Source: Frankiaceae bacterium (lineage in GTDB: Bacteria; Actinomycetota; Actinomycetes; Mycobacteriales; SCTD01). From it: a DNA stretch of 5,498 nt. Where the stretch lies: positions 1 through 5,498 of the forward strand of contig CANKBT010000232.1 of NCBI GenBank assembly GCA_947479995.1. Reading direction: 5' to 3'. Below are positions 1 through 5,498 of this stretch, in pieces. Numbering within the stretch: the stretch's first letter is position 1; each line of letters begins with the position of its first letter. Made by a program: the position numbers and the translations under genes. The notes below the pieces were generated by a model. That model did no database searches, was not told the origin of the DNA, and saw nothing but the letters and a program-made list of their open reading frames with translations.

Positions 1-468
1 CAGCTCAACGTCGGCGGCAACATGGACTTCAAGAACATGCTCGAGCGCGAGCGCCTGGAGTCCAAGAAGATCAGCAAGACCCAGGCCGTCACCTCGAACC
101 TCGAGGGCCCGCTGGCCGGCAAGGTCCACGACAAGAACGTCCACATCGGCCCGTCGGACTACGTCCAGTGGCTCGACGACCGCAAGTGGGCGTACGTCCG
201 CCTCGAGGGCCGCGCGTTCGGCGACGTCCCGCTGAACCTCGAGTACAAGCTCGAGGTGTGGGACAGCCCCAACAGCGCCGGCGTCATCATCGACGCGCTG
301 CGCTGCGCCAAGATCGCGCTCGACCGCGGCGAGGGCGGCCCGGTGCACGCGGCCTCGACGTACTTCATGAAGAGCCCGCCGGTGCAGGTCCGCGACGAGC
401 TCGGCAAGGACCAGCTCGAGGCGTGGATCAACGGCACCACCGCCGAGCAGGAGCGCGACCGCGCGTAG
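1..468 (+). CDS. ino1: Inositol-3-phosphate synthase, C-terminal part (5' end outside window)
   Basis: Cytosolic NAD-dependent enzyme that converts glucose 6-phosphate to 1D-myo-inositol 3-phosphate, the entry to phosphatidylinositol and mycothiol in actinomycetes. The reading frame is open from base 1 (QLNVGGNMDF...), so the first ATG at 22 is internal and not the start. Visible family blocks are LNVGGNMDF, ERLESKKISKTQAVTSNL, HIGPSDYVQWLDDRKWAYV, EGRAFGDVPLNLEYKLEVWD and SPNSAGVIIDALR, which from memory are nearly identical to mycobacterial Ino1. The lysines of SKKISK (residues 22 and 26 of this fragment) fall in the block that carries two active-site lysines in yeast MIPS; that is family knowledge. 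A short extra stretch, EGPLAGKVHDK, precedes HIGPSD and the C-terminus runs on as TAEQERDRA. The 155 residues seen are a bit under half of the usual bacterial length of about 360. The gene ends at TAG, 15 bases before a terminator hairpin. Identification is secure. Confidence 0.96.
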   Translation, partial: QLNVGGNMDFKNMLERERLESKKISKTQAVTSNLEGPLAGKVHDKNVHIGPSDYVQWLDDRKWAYVRLEGRAFGDVPLNLEYKLEVWDSPNSAGVIIDALRCAKIALDRGEGGPVHAASTYFMKSPPVQVRDELGKDQLEAWINGTTAEQERDRA

Positions 469-483
469 CCCCGCCCGCGCCGC

Positions 484-519
484 CGACGGCCCGGTCCCCT
501 CGCGGGGGCCGGGCCGTCG
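484..519 (+). terminator. GC-rich hairpin terminator after ino1
   Basis: The left arm CGACGGCCCGG (484-494) is perfectly complementary to CCGGGCCGTCG (509-519). Inside it, TCCCC (495-499) pairs with GGGGG (504-508, one G-T wobble), leaving a four-base TCGC loop. The result is a continuous stem of about 16 pairs beginning 15 bases after the ino1 stop. There is no U-tract, which is usual for terminators in very high-GC actinomycetes. It very probably ends ino1 transcription and separates it from the peptidase gene. Confidence 0.85.
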
Positions 520-531
520 CGCGTCCGGGGC

Positions 532-549
532 GCAGGACGGGCAGGACAG
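532..549. repeat. Two tandem 9-base repeats (GCAGGACRG)
   Basis: GCAGGACGG (532-540) is followed directly by GCAGGACAG (541-549), differing at one base. They lie between the ino1 terminator and the likely promoter of the peptidase gene, so a regulator site is possible, but two short G-rich copies can also occur by chance. No function is assigned. Confidence 0.35.
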
Positions 550-594
550 TGCCGTCCTCACGGCGAACACCTCCCGCGGACGGCCCGCAGGCCC

Positions 595-600
595 TACCGT
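595..600 (+). promoter_or_regulatory. Candidate -10 box (TACCGT) for the peptidase gene
   Basis: TACCGT fits the TAnnnT pattern of actinobacterial -10 elements and is one of few AT-containing hexamers in the 520-629 interval. Initiation about seven bases downstream (near 607) would give a short leader of roughly 23 bases holding the ribosome binding site. No recognisable -35 hexamer stands 16-18 bases upstream. Weak, position-based call. Confidence 0.35.
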
Positions 601-617
601 CCGCGCACCGCCCAGCC

Positions 618-623
618 GAGAGG
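618..623 (+). promoter_or_regulatory. Ribosome binding site fixing the peptidase start
   Basis: GAGAGG (618-623) matches the Shine-Dalgarno core and ends six bases before GTG at 630. It decides the start: the frame is open far upstream, back through ino1 in another frame, but only GTG 630 has this signal and is followed at once by a signal peptide. The GAGG also lies in the small palindrome GAGGTCCTC (620-628), whose one-base centre makes an RNA hairpin unlikely. Confidence 0.7.
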
Positions 624-629
624 TCCTCC

Positions 630-3600
630 GTGAGACGTCCCCGCCGACCGCTGTCCACCGCCACCGCCGCCTGCGTGCTGGCGCTCCTCGTCGGGGTGCC
701 GAGCGCTGCCGGCTCCGACGCCGGCCCCGACGGCCCGGCCGCGGCCCCCGAGGCGCCGACCGGCGCGCGCGTGCCCGGCGTGGGCGAGGCGCCCGACGGC
801 GTCGTCACCAGCCCCGCGCAGCTGCCGGAGGACCTGCTCCAGCAGGTGCTGCCGGAGAGCGCCGCCGAGGCCGGGCTGCCGTACGCGCCGCGCCTGCTGG
901 AGGTGAGCGTCCCGACGCAGGCCGACCGCGACCGCGTGCTGGCCGCCGGCCTCGACGTCACCGAGCACGCCGGCGACGACCACCTCGAGGTCGTGCTGAC
1001 CAGCCAGCAGGAGCAGGACCGGCTGGACGCCCTCGGCCTGGCGTCGACGGTCGTCACCGACGACCTCGTCGCGCAGGAGCGCGAGCGCATCCTGGCCGAC
1101 GCGGCGTACGCCCGGGTCACCGCCGCGAGCGCCCTGCCCAGCGCGCGCACGACGTACCGCAACCTCGACGACTACGCCAGCGACATCGACGCCCTCGTCG
1201 CCGCCGCACCGTCGATCGCCAAGCGCATCTCGGTCGGCGAGTCGGTCGAGGGCCGCGACCTCGTCGGCGTCGAGATCGGCGAGGGCGTCGACCAGCCCGA
1301 GGACGGGCGCCCCGTGCTGCTGCTGTTCGGCGCGCACCACGCCCGCGAGTGGCCGTCGGCGGAGCTGCCGATGGAGTTCGCGATCGACCTCGTCGCCGCG
1401 CACCTGGCCGGCGAGGAGCGCACCCGCGACCTGCTGAGCCGCGCCCGCGTCATCGTCGTGCCGGTGTCGAACCCCGACGGCTTCGACGCCTCGCGCACGT
1501 CCGGCGACATCATCGACCTCAACACCGTCGACGGCGGCGGCACGGTCGCGATCCTCGGCACGCCGGGCAACGCGTACAAGCGCAAGAACTGCCGCCTCGT
1601 CGACGGCCAGACGCAGCCGGCCGGCGCGTGCGTCGCGCTGCCCTCGCCCGGCGGGTACGGCGTCGGCGTCGACCTGAACCGCAACTACGGCGCGCTGTGG
1701 GGCGGCCCCGGCGCGGACTCCGGCACCCCCCTCGAGAACGGCGGCACCGGCTCGGCCAGCCCGATCTACCGCGGCCCGGCGCCGTTCTCCGAGCCGGAGA
1801 CGCAGGCCATCCGCACGCTCATCTCGACGCGGCAGGTCACGACGCTCATCTCGAACCACACCTTCGGCAACCTGCTGCTGCGCCCGGTCGGCGTGAACCC
1901 CGCGACGATCGGCCCCGACGGCCTGCCGCTGGGCTTCGCCCCCGACGAGTGCTTCACCGACGGGCAGGGCGACGACGCCGGCATGCAGGCGCTGGGCGAG
2001 CGGATGACCGCCCAGACCGGCTACAGCAACCAGTTCGGCTGGGAGCTGTACGACACGACCGGCACCACCGAGGACTACAGCTACAACGCCACCGGTGGCT
2101 ACGGCTACACGTTCGAGATCGGGCCGGAGCAGTTCCACCCGCCGTACGCCCAGGTCGTCGCCGAGTACACCGGCGACACCGCGGCGGCCGGCGCGGTGAC
2201 CGGCGAGGGCGCGCCCGGCCTGACCACCCCGACCGCGCGCGACTGCCCGGGCGCCGAGGTCGTCCACGGCGACACCGCCGTCGGCGGCGGCCTGCGCGAG
2301 GCCTACTACCTGGCGCTGGAGAACGCCGCGGACGAGGCCACGCACGCCGTGCTCGAGGGCACCGCGCCCGAGGGCGCCGTGATCGGCGTGACCCGCACCG
2401 GCACCTTCCCGCTGTGGGACGGCACGCCGTTCTCCGACACCGTCACGACCACGATGACGGCGCCGGGCGGGCGCTTCGACTACCACGTCAACCCGTCGAC
2501 CCGGCCGTTCGTGGCCTCCCGCCCGTACACGCAGGGCGAGCCCGAGGCGCCGCAGATCACGCCGACGCGGCAGGAGACGCGCACCGGCTCGACGCCGGTG
2601 CCCACGACCAGCAGCGACGTGCCGATCGACGTGCCCGAGGGCACCGAGGCGCTCGTCGTCGAGCTGACCGCGTCGGCCCTCGACGACTACGACCTGCAGC
2701 TCTTCCGCCCGGACGCCACGCCCGTCGACACGTCGGGCAACGGCAACGGGGCGGTCGAGCGGGTCGAGGCCACCTCGCCGGCCGGCCTGCAGCCCGGGCA
2801 GTGGGTCGCCCGCGTGACCAACTTCGCCGCGGTGACCCCGTGGTCGATGAGCATCACGCTCGGCACCGTGCCGGACGCGCCGGCGGACCAGCCGCTGCTG
2901 TTCTCGCCCGGCACCACGGAGGCGTGGACGGTCACCTGCACGGTCGACGACGAGGTCGTCGCCACCCGGCAGGTGGAGGTGGACCGCGGCGAGACCCGCG
3001 AGCTCGGCGCCCTGTGCGCGGCGCCCGGCGTCACCCGGCTCGGCGGGGCGGACCGCTTCGCCACCGCGGCCCGGGTCGCCCAGGAGCTGTTCCCCGACGC
3101 CGACAGCGCGGGGGCCGTCGTGCTGGCCCGGGCCGACGAGCCCCAGGGCTTCAGCGACGCGCTGGCCGGCGGTCCGCTGGCGGTCGCGCGGTCCGCGCCG
3201 CTGCTGCTCACCGACCCGACGCGTCTCGTGCCCGCGACGCGGGCGGAGATCGACCGCGTGCTGCCCGCGGGCGGGCGCGTCTACGTCCTCGGCGGCACGG
3301 CGGCCCTGTCGCCCGCCGTCGAGCAGGAGCTGACCGCTGCGGGCTACGACGTCGTCCGGCTCTCGGGCCGCGACCGCGCGGAGACCGCCGTGGCGATCGC
3401 CGAGGAGCTCGGCCGGCCGGACCTCGTGCTCGTCGCGACCGGCACCGACTTCCCGGACGCCCTCGCGGCCAGCGCCGCGGCGGGCGCGCAGGGCGGCGCG
3501 GTCCTGCTCTCGCGCGGCGAGCTGGCCGACCCGGCGACCGACGCCTACCTGGCCGCGGCCGCGCCGACGACCGTGCTCGCCGTCGGCGGTCCCGCGTCGC

Positions 3601-3932
3601 GGGCGTACCCCGACGCCGAGCCCGTGGTCGGCGTCGACCGGGTCGGGACGGCGCTCGAGCTGGCCCGTTCGCAGTTCGACGCGCCCGTGGTCGCCGGGCT
3701 CGCCCGGACCGACCGCTTCCCGGACGCGCTGACCGGCGCGGCGCACGTGGCGGCCCTCGGCGGGCCGGTGCTGCTCACGCCCACCGCCGACCTCGACCCG
3801 CGGGTCAGCGCCTACGTGTGCGGCCAGCAGGGCCTGGACCGGCTGTTCCTCTACGGCGGGACGGGCGCGCTCTCGGCGCTCGTCGAGCAGGCGGCGCTGC
3901 TCCTCGTGACCGGGGCGGCCTGCGCCCCCTAG
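630..3932 (+). CDS. Secreted M14 zinc carboxypeptidase with C-terminal CWB2 cell-wall-binding repeats
   Basis: Predicted to remove C-terminal residues from peptides outside the cell while held on the wall; 1100 residues. Residues 1-28 form a signal peptide (RRPRRP, hydrophobic core, PSAAG). An M14 prodomain (about 89-144) contains GLDVTEHAGDDHLEVVLT. The catalytic domain runs about 176-510. It holds zinc ligands H237 and E240 (HAREW) and H410 (SNHTFG), substrate-binding R318 and N350-R351 (DLNRNY), Y474 and catalytic E496 (YTFEIG). These match CPA H69, E72, H196, R127, N144-R145, Y248 and E270, and the Y-to-E spacing of 22 is identical. A beta-sandwich-like domain follows (about 552-626, ending NPSTRP), then a PPC-like sandwich (about 663-745), a linker with C770 and C796, and three CWB2 units (801-1100). 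There is no LPXTG motif or C-terminal membrane anchor. Every catalytic residue is present, so it should be active. Natural substrate unknown. The gene is flanked by terminators and appears to be a single-gene unit. Confidence 0.93.
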   Translation: MRRPRRPLSTATAACVLALLVGVPSAAGSDAGPDGPAAAPEAPTGARVPGVGEAPDGVVTSPAQLPEDLLQQVLPESAAEAGLPYAPRLLEVSVPTQADRDRVLAAGLDVTEHAGDDHLEVVLTSQQEQDRLDALGLASTVVTDDLVAQERERILADAAYARVTAASALPSARTTYRNLDDYASDIDALVAAAPSIAKRISVGESVEGRDLVGVEIGEGVDQPEDGRPVLLLFGAHHAREWPSAELPMEFAIDLVAAHLAGEERTRDLLSRARVIVVPVSNPDGFDASRTSGDIIDLNTVDGGGTVAILGTPGNAYKRKNCRLVDGQTQPAGACVALPSPGGYGVGVDLNRNYGALWGGPGADSGTPLENGGTGSASPIYRGPAPFSEPETQAIRTLISTRQVTTLISNHTFGNLLLRPVGVNPATIGPDGLPLGFAPDECFTDGQGDDAGMQALGERMTAQTGYSNQFGWELYDTTGTTEDYSYNATGGYGYTFEIGPEQFHPPYAQVVAEYTGDTAAAGAVTGEGAPGLTTPTARDCPGAEVVHGDTAVGGGLREAYYLALENAADEATHAVLEGTAPEGAVIGVTRTGTFPLWDGTPFSDTVTTTMTAPGGRFDYHVNPSTRPFVASRPYTQGEPEAPQITPTRQETRTGSTPVPTTSSDVPIDVPEGTEALVVELTASALDDYDLQLFRPDATPVDTSGNGNGAVERVEATSPAGLQPGQWVARVTNFAAVTPWSMSITLGTVPDAPADQPLLFSPGTTEAWTVTCTVDDEVVATRQVEVDRGETRELGALCAAPGVTRLGGADRFATAARVAQELFPDADSAGAVVLARADEPQGFSDALAGGPLAVARSAPLLLTDPTRLVPATRAEIDRVLPAGGRVYVLGGTAALSPAVEQELTAAGYDVVRLSGRDRAETAVAIAEELGRPDLVLVATGTDFPDALAASAAAGAQGGAVLLSRGELADPATDAYLAAAAPTTVLAVGGPASRAYPDAEPVVGVDRVGTALELARSQFDAPVVAGLARTDRFPDALTGAAHVAALGGPVLLTPTADLDPRVSAYVCGQQGLDRLFLYGGTGALSALVEQAALLLVTGAACAP
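3030..3929 (+). repeat. Three protein-level CWB2 repeats within the peptidase
   Basis: Unit 1 (residues 801-907) opens VTRLGGADRFATAARVA and holds FSDALAGGPLA and VYVLGGTAALS. Unit 2 (908-998) opens VVRLSGRDRAETAVAIA and holds DFPDALAASAAA and VLAVGG. Unit 3 (999-1100) opens with the divergent VVGVDRVGTALELA, then RFPDALTGAAHVA and LFLYGGTGALS. Three copies is the number that makes one complete module in clostridial CWB2 proteins, where they bind anionic wall polymer. The ligand in actinomycetes is not established. Unit 3 has lost the opening R-x-x-G-x-D-R block. Confidence 0.88.
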
Positions 3933-3942
3933 GCGCGGCGTC

Positions 3943-3991
3943 CCGACGGGGCGGCCGGTGCACCTGCGGGTGCTGCCGGCCGCCCCGTCGG
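3943..3991 (+). terminator. Long two-part hairpin terminator after the peptidase gene
   Basis: CCGACGGGGCGGCCGG (3943-3958) is perfectly complementary to CCGGCCGCCCCGTCGG (3976-3991), a 16-pair stem. Its 17-base interior carries a second small stem, GCACC (3960-3964) with GGTGC (3969-3973), closing a TGCG loop. It starts 11 bases after the TAG stop, has no U-tract, and lies just upstream of the MFS promoter, so it should insulate the two genes. Confidence 0.85.
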
Positions 3992-4020
3992 CGTCCCGGG
4001 CCGCCCGCGGCCGCCGCTCC

Positions 4021-4026
4021 TAGCCT
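4021..4026 (+). promoter_or_regulatory. -10 box (TAGCCT) of a leaderless promoter
   Basis: TAGCCT is followed by six bases (GGACGG) and then GTG at 4033, so transcription starting at the normal distance would begin on the first base of the start codon. No purine-rich Shine-Dalgarno sequence stands before that GTG. TAnnnT set six to seven bases from the start codon is the standard leaderless arrangement in actinomycetes. No -35 hexamer is evident near 3998-4003. Confidence 0.75.
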
Positions 4027-4032
4027 GGACGG

Positions 4033-5325
4033 GTGCACCCCTCGCGGGCCGGCCTCGCCGAGGTCCTGGCCGTGCCGGACTACCGGCGCCTGCTCCGCGT
4101 GCGGTGCGTCGGCCAGGCCGGCGACGGCGTCTTCCAGACGGCCCTGTTCTCGGCCGTGTTCTTCAACCCCGAGAGCGCCACGTCGGCGGCGCAGGCCGCG
4201 AGCGCCTTCGCCGTGCTGCTGCTGCCGTACAGCCTGGTCGGGCCGTTCGCCGGCGTGCTGCTCGACCGCTGGAGCCGCCAGCGCGTGCTCGTGCTGGCCA
4301 ACCTGCTGCGGGCGCTGCTCGTGCTGGGCTTCGCCGGCCTCGTCACCGCCGACGGCGCCACCTCGGTGGTCGTGCAGTCGCTGTCGCTCGTCGTCATCTC
4401 GGTGAGCCGCTTCGTGCTGTCGTGCCTGTCGGCCGCGCAGCCGCACGTCGTCGCCCCCGACCGGCTGGTCGTCGCGCAGTCGGCGAGCACCACGCTCGGC
4501 GGCGGCTTCGCGATCGCCGGCGGCGGGCTCGCGGTGGCCCTGTCGTCGCTGCTCGGCGACGGCGACCGGGGCGCGGCGCGCACCGCCGTGGTCGCCCTCG
4601 TGCTCTACGCCGCCGCCGCGGCCCTCGCCGCGCGCCTGCCGCGGGCGCTGCTCGGCCCCGACCACCCGCCGGCCGAGCACTGGCGCTCGGCGGCCGGCGC
4701 GGTGCTGCGCGGGGTCGGCGAGGGCGCCCGGCACGTCGCCGCCATCGGCCCGGCCGCCCGCGGGCTGGCCGCCGTGACGGCGCACCGCTTCGCCTTCGGG
4801 CTCGCCTTCGTCGCGACCCTGCTGCTCTACACCGACGAGGGCGCCATCGGCCGCGGGGTCGGCGGCATCGTCGCGGTCGTCGTCGCCTCGGGCGCCGGCG
4901 GGCTGGCCGCCGCCGTGCTCACGCCGCTCGCGGTGCGCCGGCTCGGCGCCGCCCGCTGGGTGACGCTGCTGCTCGCCCTCGCGGCGGTCGTGCAGGCCGC
5001 GGCGCTGACCTTCGCCCACCCCGCGTACGTCGTCGCCGCCGTCCTGCTCGGGCTCTCGGCCCAGGGCACGAAGATCACGGTCGACGCGCTGCTGCAGGAG
5101 ACGGTCGACGACGACCACCGCGGCCGGGTCTTCTCCTTCTACGACACGGCGTTCAACGTCAGCTTCGTCGCCGCCGCGGGCGTCGCCGCGCTGCTGCTGC
5201 CCGACGACGGGCGCAGCCCGCTGGTGGTCGGGCTCTGCGTCGCGGCGTACGCGCTGACGGCCCTCGCCCACGGCACCGCCACGCGGGCGGCCCGCCGGCG
5301 GGAGGAGCTCAGCCGATCCGGATGA
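4033..5325 (+). CDS. MFS transporter (MFS_3-type, probable drug/metabolite exporter)
   Basis: Inner-membrane secondary transporter of 430 residues, a normal length for the major facilitator superfamily. The sequence shows a cytosolic N-terminus (PDYRRLLRVRCVGQAGDGV) followed by alternating hydrophobic blocks; by eye 11-12 membrane segments, including about 53-73, 86-105, 110-130, 248-270, 276-299, 309-356 and 373-412. The loop after the second segment holds motif A (G74-V-L-L-D78-R79-W-S-R82-Q-R84). The second half has the H-R363-G-R-V-F-S signature before VSFVAAAGVAAL, common in the MFS_3/EntS-like branch. The tail is basic (RAARRREELSRSG) and so probably cytosolic. GTG 4033 is chosen because TAGCCT sits at leaderless distance and the protein begins in typical MFS N-terminal sequence. 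The substrate cannot be inferred. Its 3' end overlaps the convergent gene by 17 bases. Confidence 0.9.
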   Translation: MHPSRAGLAEVLAVPDYRRLLRVRCVGQAGDGVFQTALFSAVFFNPESATSAAQAASAFAVLLLPYSLVGPFAGVLLDRWSRQRVLVLANLLRALLVLGFAGLVTADGATSVVVQSLSLVVISVSRFVLSCLSAAQPHVVAPDRLVVAQSASTTLGGGFAIAGGGLAVALSSLLGDGDRGAARTAVVALVLYAAAAALAARLPRALLGPDHPPAEHWRSAAGAVLRGVGEGARHVAAIGPAARGLAAVTAHRFAFGLAFVATLLLYTDEGAIGRGVGGIVAVVVASGAGGLAAAVLTPLAVRRLGAARWVTLLLALAAVVQAAALTFAHPAYVVAAVLLGLSAQGTKITVDALLQETVDDDHRGRVFSFYDTAFNVSFVAAAGVAALLLPDDGRSPLVVGLCVAAYALTALAHGTATRAARRREELSRSG

Positions 5326-5498
5326 TGCCGAGGTCGACGAGCGGCGGCGGGGCGGTCGTGCCGGCCGGCGGCGCCGGCGGGCTGAGGAGGTCCTCCACGG
5401 TGGCGAGCAGGCCGTCGACGAGGTTGGTCGGCGGCGGCTCGGGCGCGGGGGTCGGCGCGGGCGCCGGCGGCGTCGTCGGCCGGGGCGCGCTCGGGCCG
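5309..5498 (-). CDS. Unrecognised protein, Pro/Ala/Thr-rich C-terminal tail (partial)
   Basis: Read on the minus strand, 62 codons run open from the window edge to a TGA whose complement is 5309-5311. The translation begins GPSAPRPTTPPAPAPTPAPE, a low-complexity proline linker. Then come NLVDGLLATVEDLL, a possible short amphipathic helix, a second linker (PPAPPAGTTAPPP) and the ending LVDLGIIRIG. All 62 sense codons end in G or C, which matches the codon use of the neighbours and supports this frame. Plus-strand frames in this stretch have stops in the Leu-Gly-Gly region near 5383. Such tails are common on secreted, membrane-anchored or penicillin-binding proteins of actinomycetes, but no domain is visible here and no function is assigned. 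The gene converges on the MFS gene, overlapping its last five codons. Confidence 0.6.
   Translation of the reverse strand, partial: GPSAPRPTTPPAPAPTPAPEPPPTNLVDGLLATVEDLLSPPAPPAGTTAPPPLVDLGIIRIG

Noticed and set aside
544..557. Small inverted repeat GGAC...GTCC upstream of the peptidase gene
   Set aside because: Only four base pairs around a six-base loop, easily explained by chance in GC-rich DNA.
168..629. Upstream extension of the peptidase frame, open back to an ATG at 168
   Set aside because: This part overlaps ino1 in another frame and crosses its terminator, and translates to Arg/Pro-rich sequence. The Shine-Dalgarno at 618-623 and the signal peptide place the start at GTG 630.
645..713. 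Possible Tat signal in the peptidase N-terminus (RRPRRP)
   Set aside because: The arginines are not followed by the x-F-L-K pattern of a Tat motif, so an ordinary Sec signal peptide is the simpler reading.
594..3746. A 1050-codon open frame on the minus strand opposite the peptidase gene
   Set aside because: Long antisense frames are expected in very high-GC coding DNA because stop codons are rare. The product is Arg/Gly/Val-rich low-complexity sequence with no recognisable motif, whereas the plus-strand frame has complete M14 and CWB2 signatures.
1349..4405. A 1018-codon plus-strand frame spanning the peptidase and the MFS start
   Set aside because: It is the +1 shadow of real genes: Arg/Pro-rich translation, no motifs, and it runs through a terminator and into a second gene.
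3805..5271. A 488-codon minus-strand frame opposite the MFS gene
   Set aside because: Low-complexity Arg/Gly/Gln-rich shadow; the plus strand encodes clear membrane segments and MFS motifs.
5361..5380. GC palindromes around CCGGCGGCGCCGG as a terminator or attachment site
   Set aside because: They follow from Pro/Ala-rich codons of the minus-strand gene and have short stems; nothing sets them apart from coding background.

Overview
The window has very high GC (about three quarters G+C by eye) and almost every codon in the real genes ends in G or C. Together with a recognisable actinobacterial-type inositol-3-phosphate synthase, a TAnnnT leaderless promoter and a CWB2-bearing surface peptidase, this points to a high-GC actinomycete. 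A Kineosporiales- or Geodermatophilales-like lineage is a guess only; genus cannot be read from this sequence.

Layout. (1) 1-468, plus strand: the last 155 codons of ino1, closed by a strong GC-rich hairpin at 484-519. (2) 630-3932, plus strand: a 1100-residue secreted protein. In order it has a signal peptide, an M14 prodomain, a complete M14 zinc-carboxypeptidase domain, two beta-sandwich-like domains and three C-terminal CWB2 (cell wall binding repeat 2) units. It has its own ribosome binding site and a second large hairpin behind it at 3943-3991. (3) 4033-5325, plus strand: a 430-residue MFS transporter that appears to be read from a leaderless GTG start, with a -10 box exactly placed upstream. 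(4) 5309-5498, minus strand: the 3' end of an unrecognised gene with a Pro/Ala/Thr-rich tail. It converges on the MFS gene and overlaps it by 17 bases.

How they work together. Ino1 makes inositol phosphate in the cytosol, for phosphatidylinositol and mycothiol-type products. The peptidase is expected to act outside the membrane, held to the wall by CWB2. The transporter is an inner-membrane exporter of unknown substrate. The two hairpins make the peptidase gene a self-contained transcription unit, so there is no evidence that these genes form an operon. The most interesting object is the wall-anchored carboxypeptidase: its active site looks intact and it has an acidic residue at the position that sets substrate preference. 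I did not see a mobile element, CRISPR array, RNA gene or clear novel multi-gene system.
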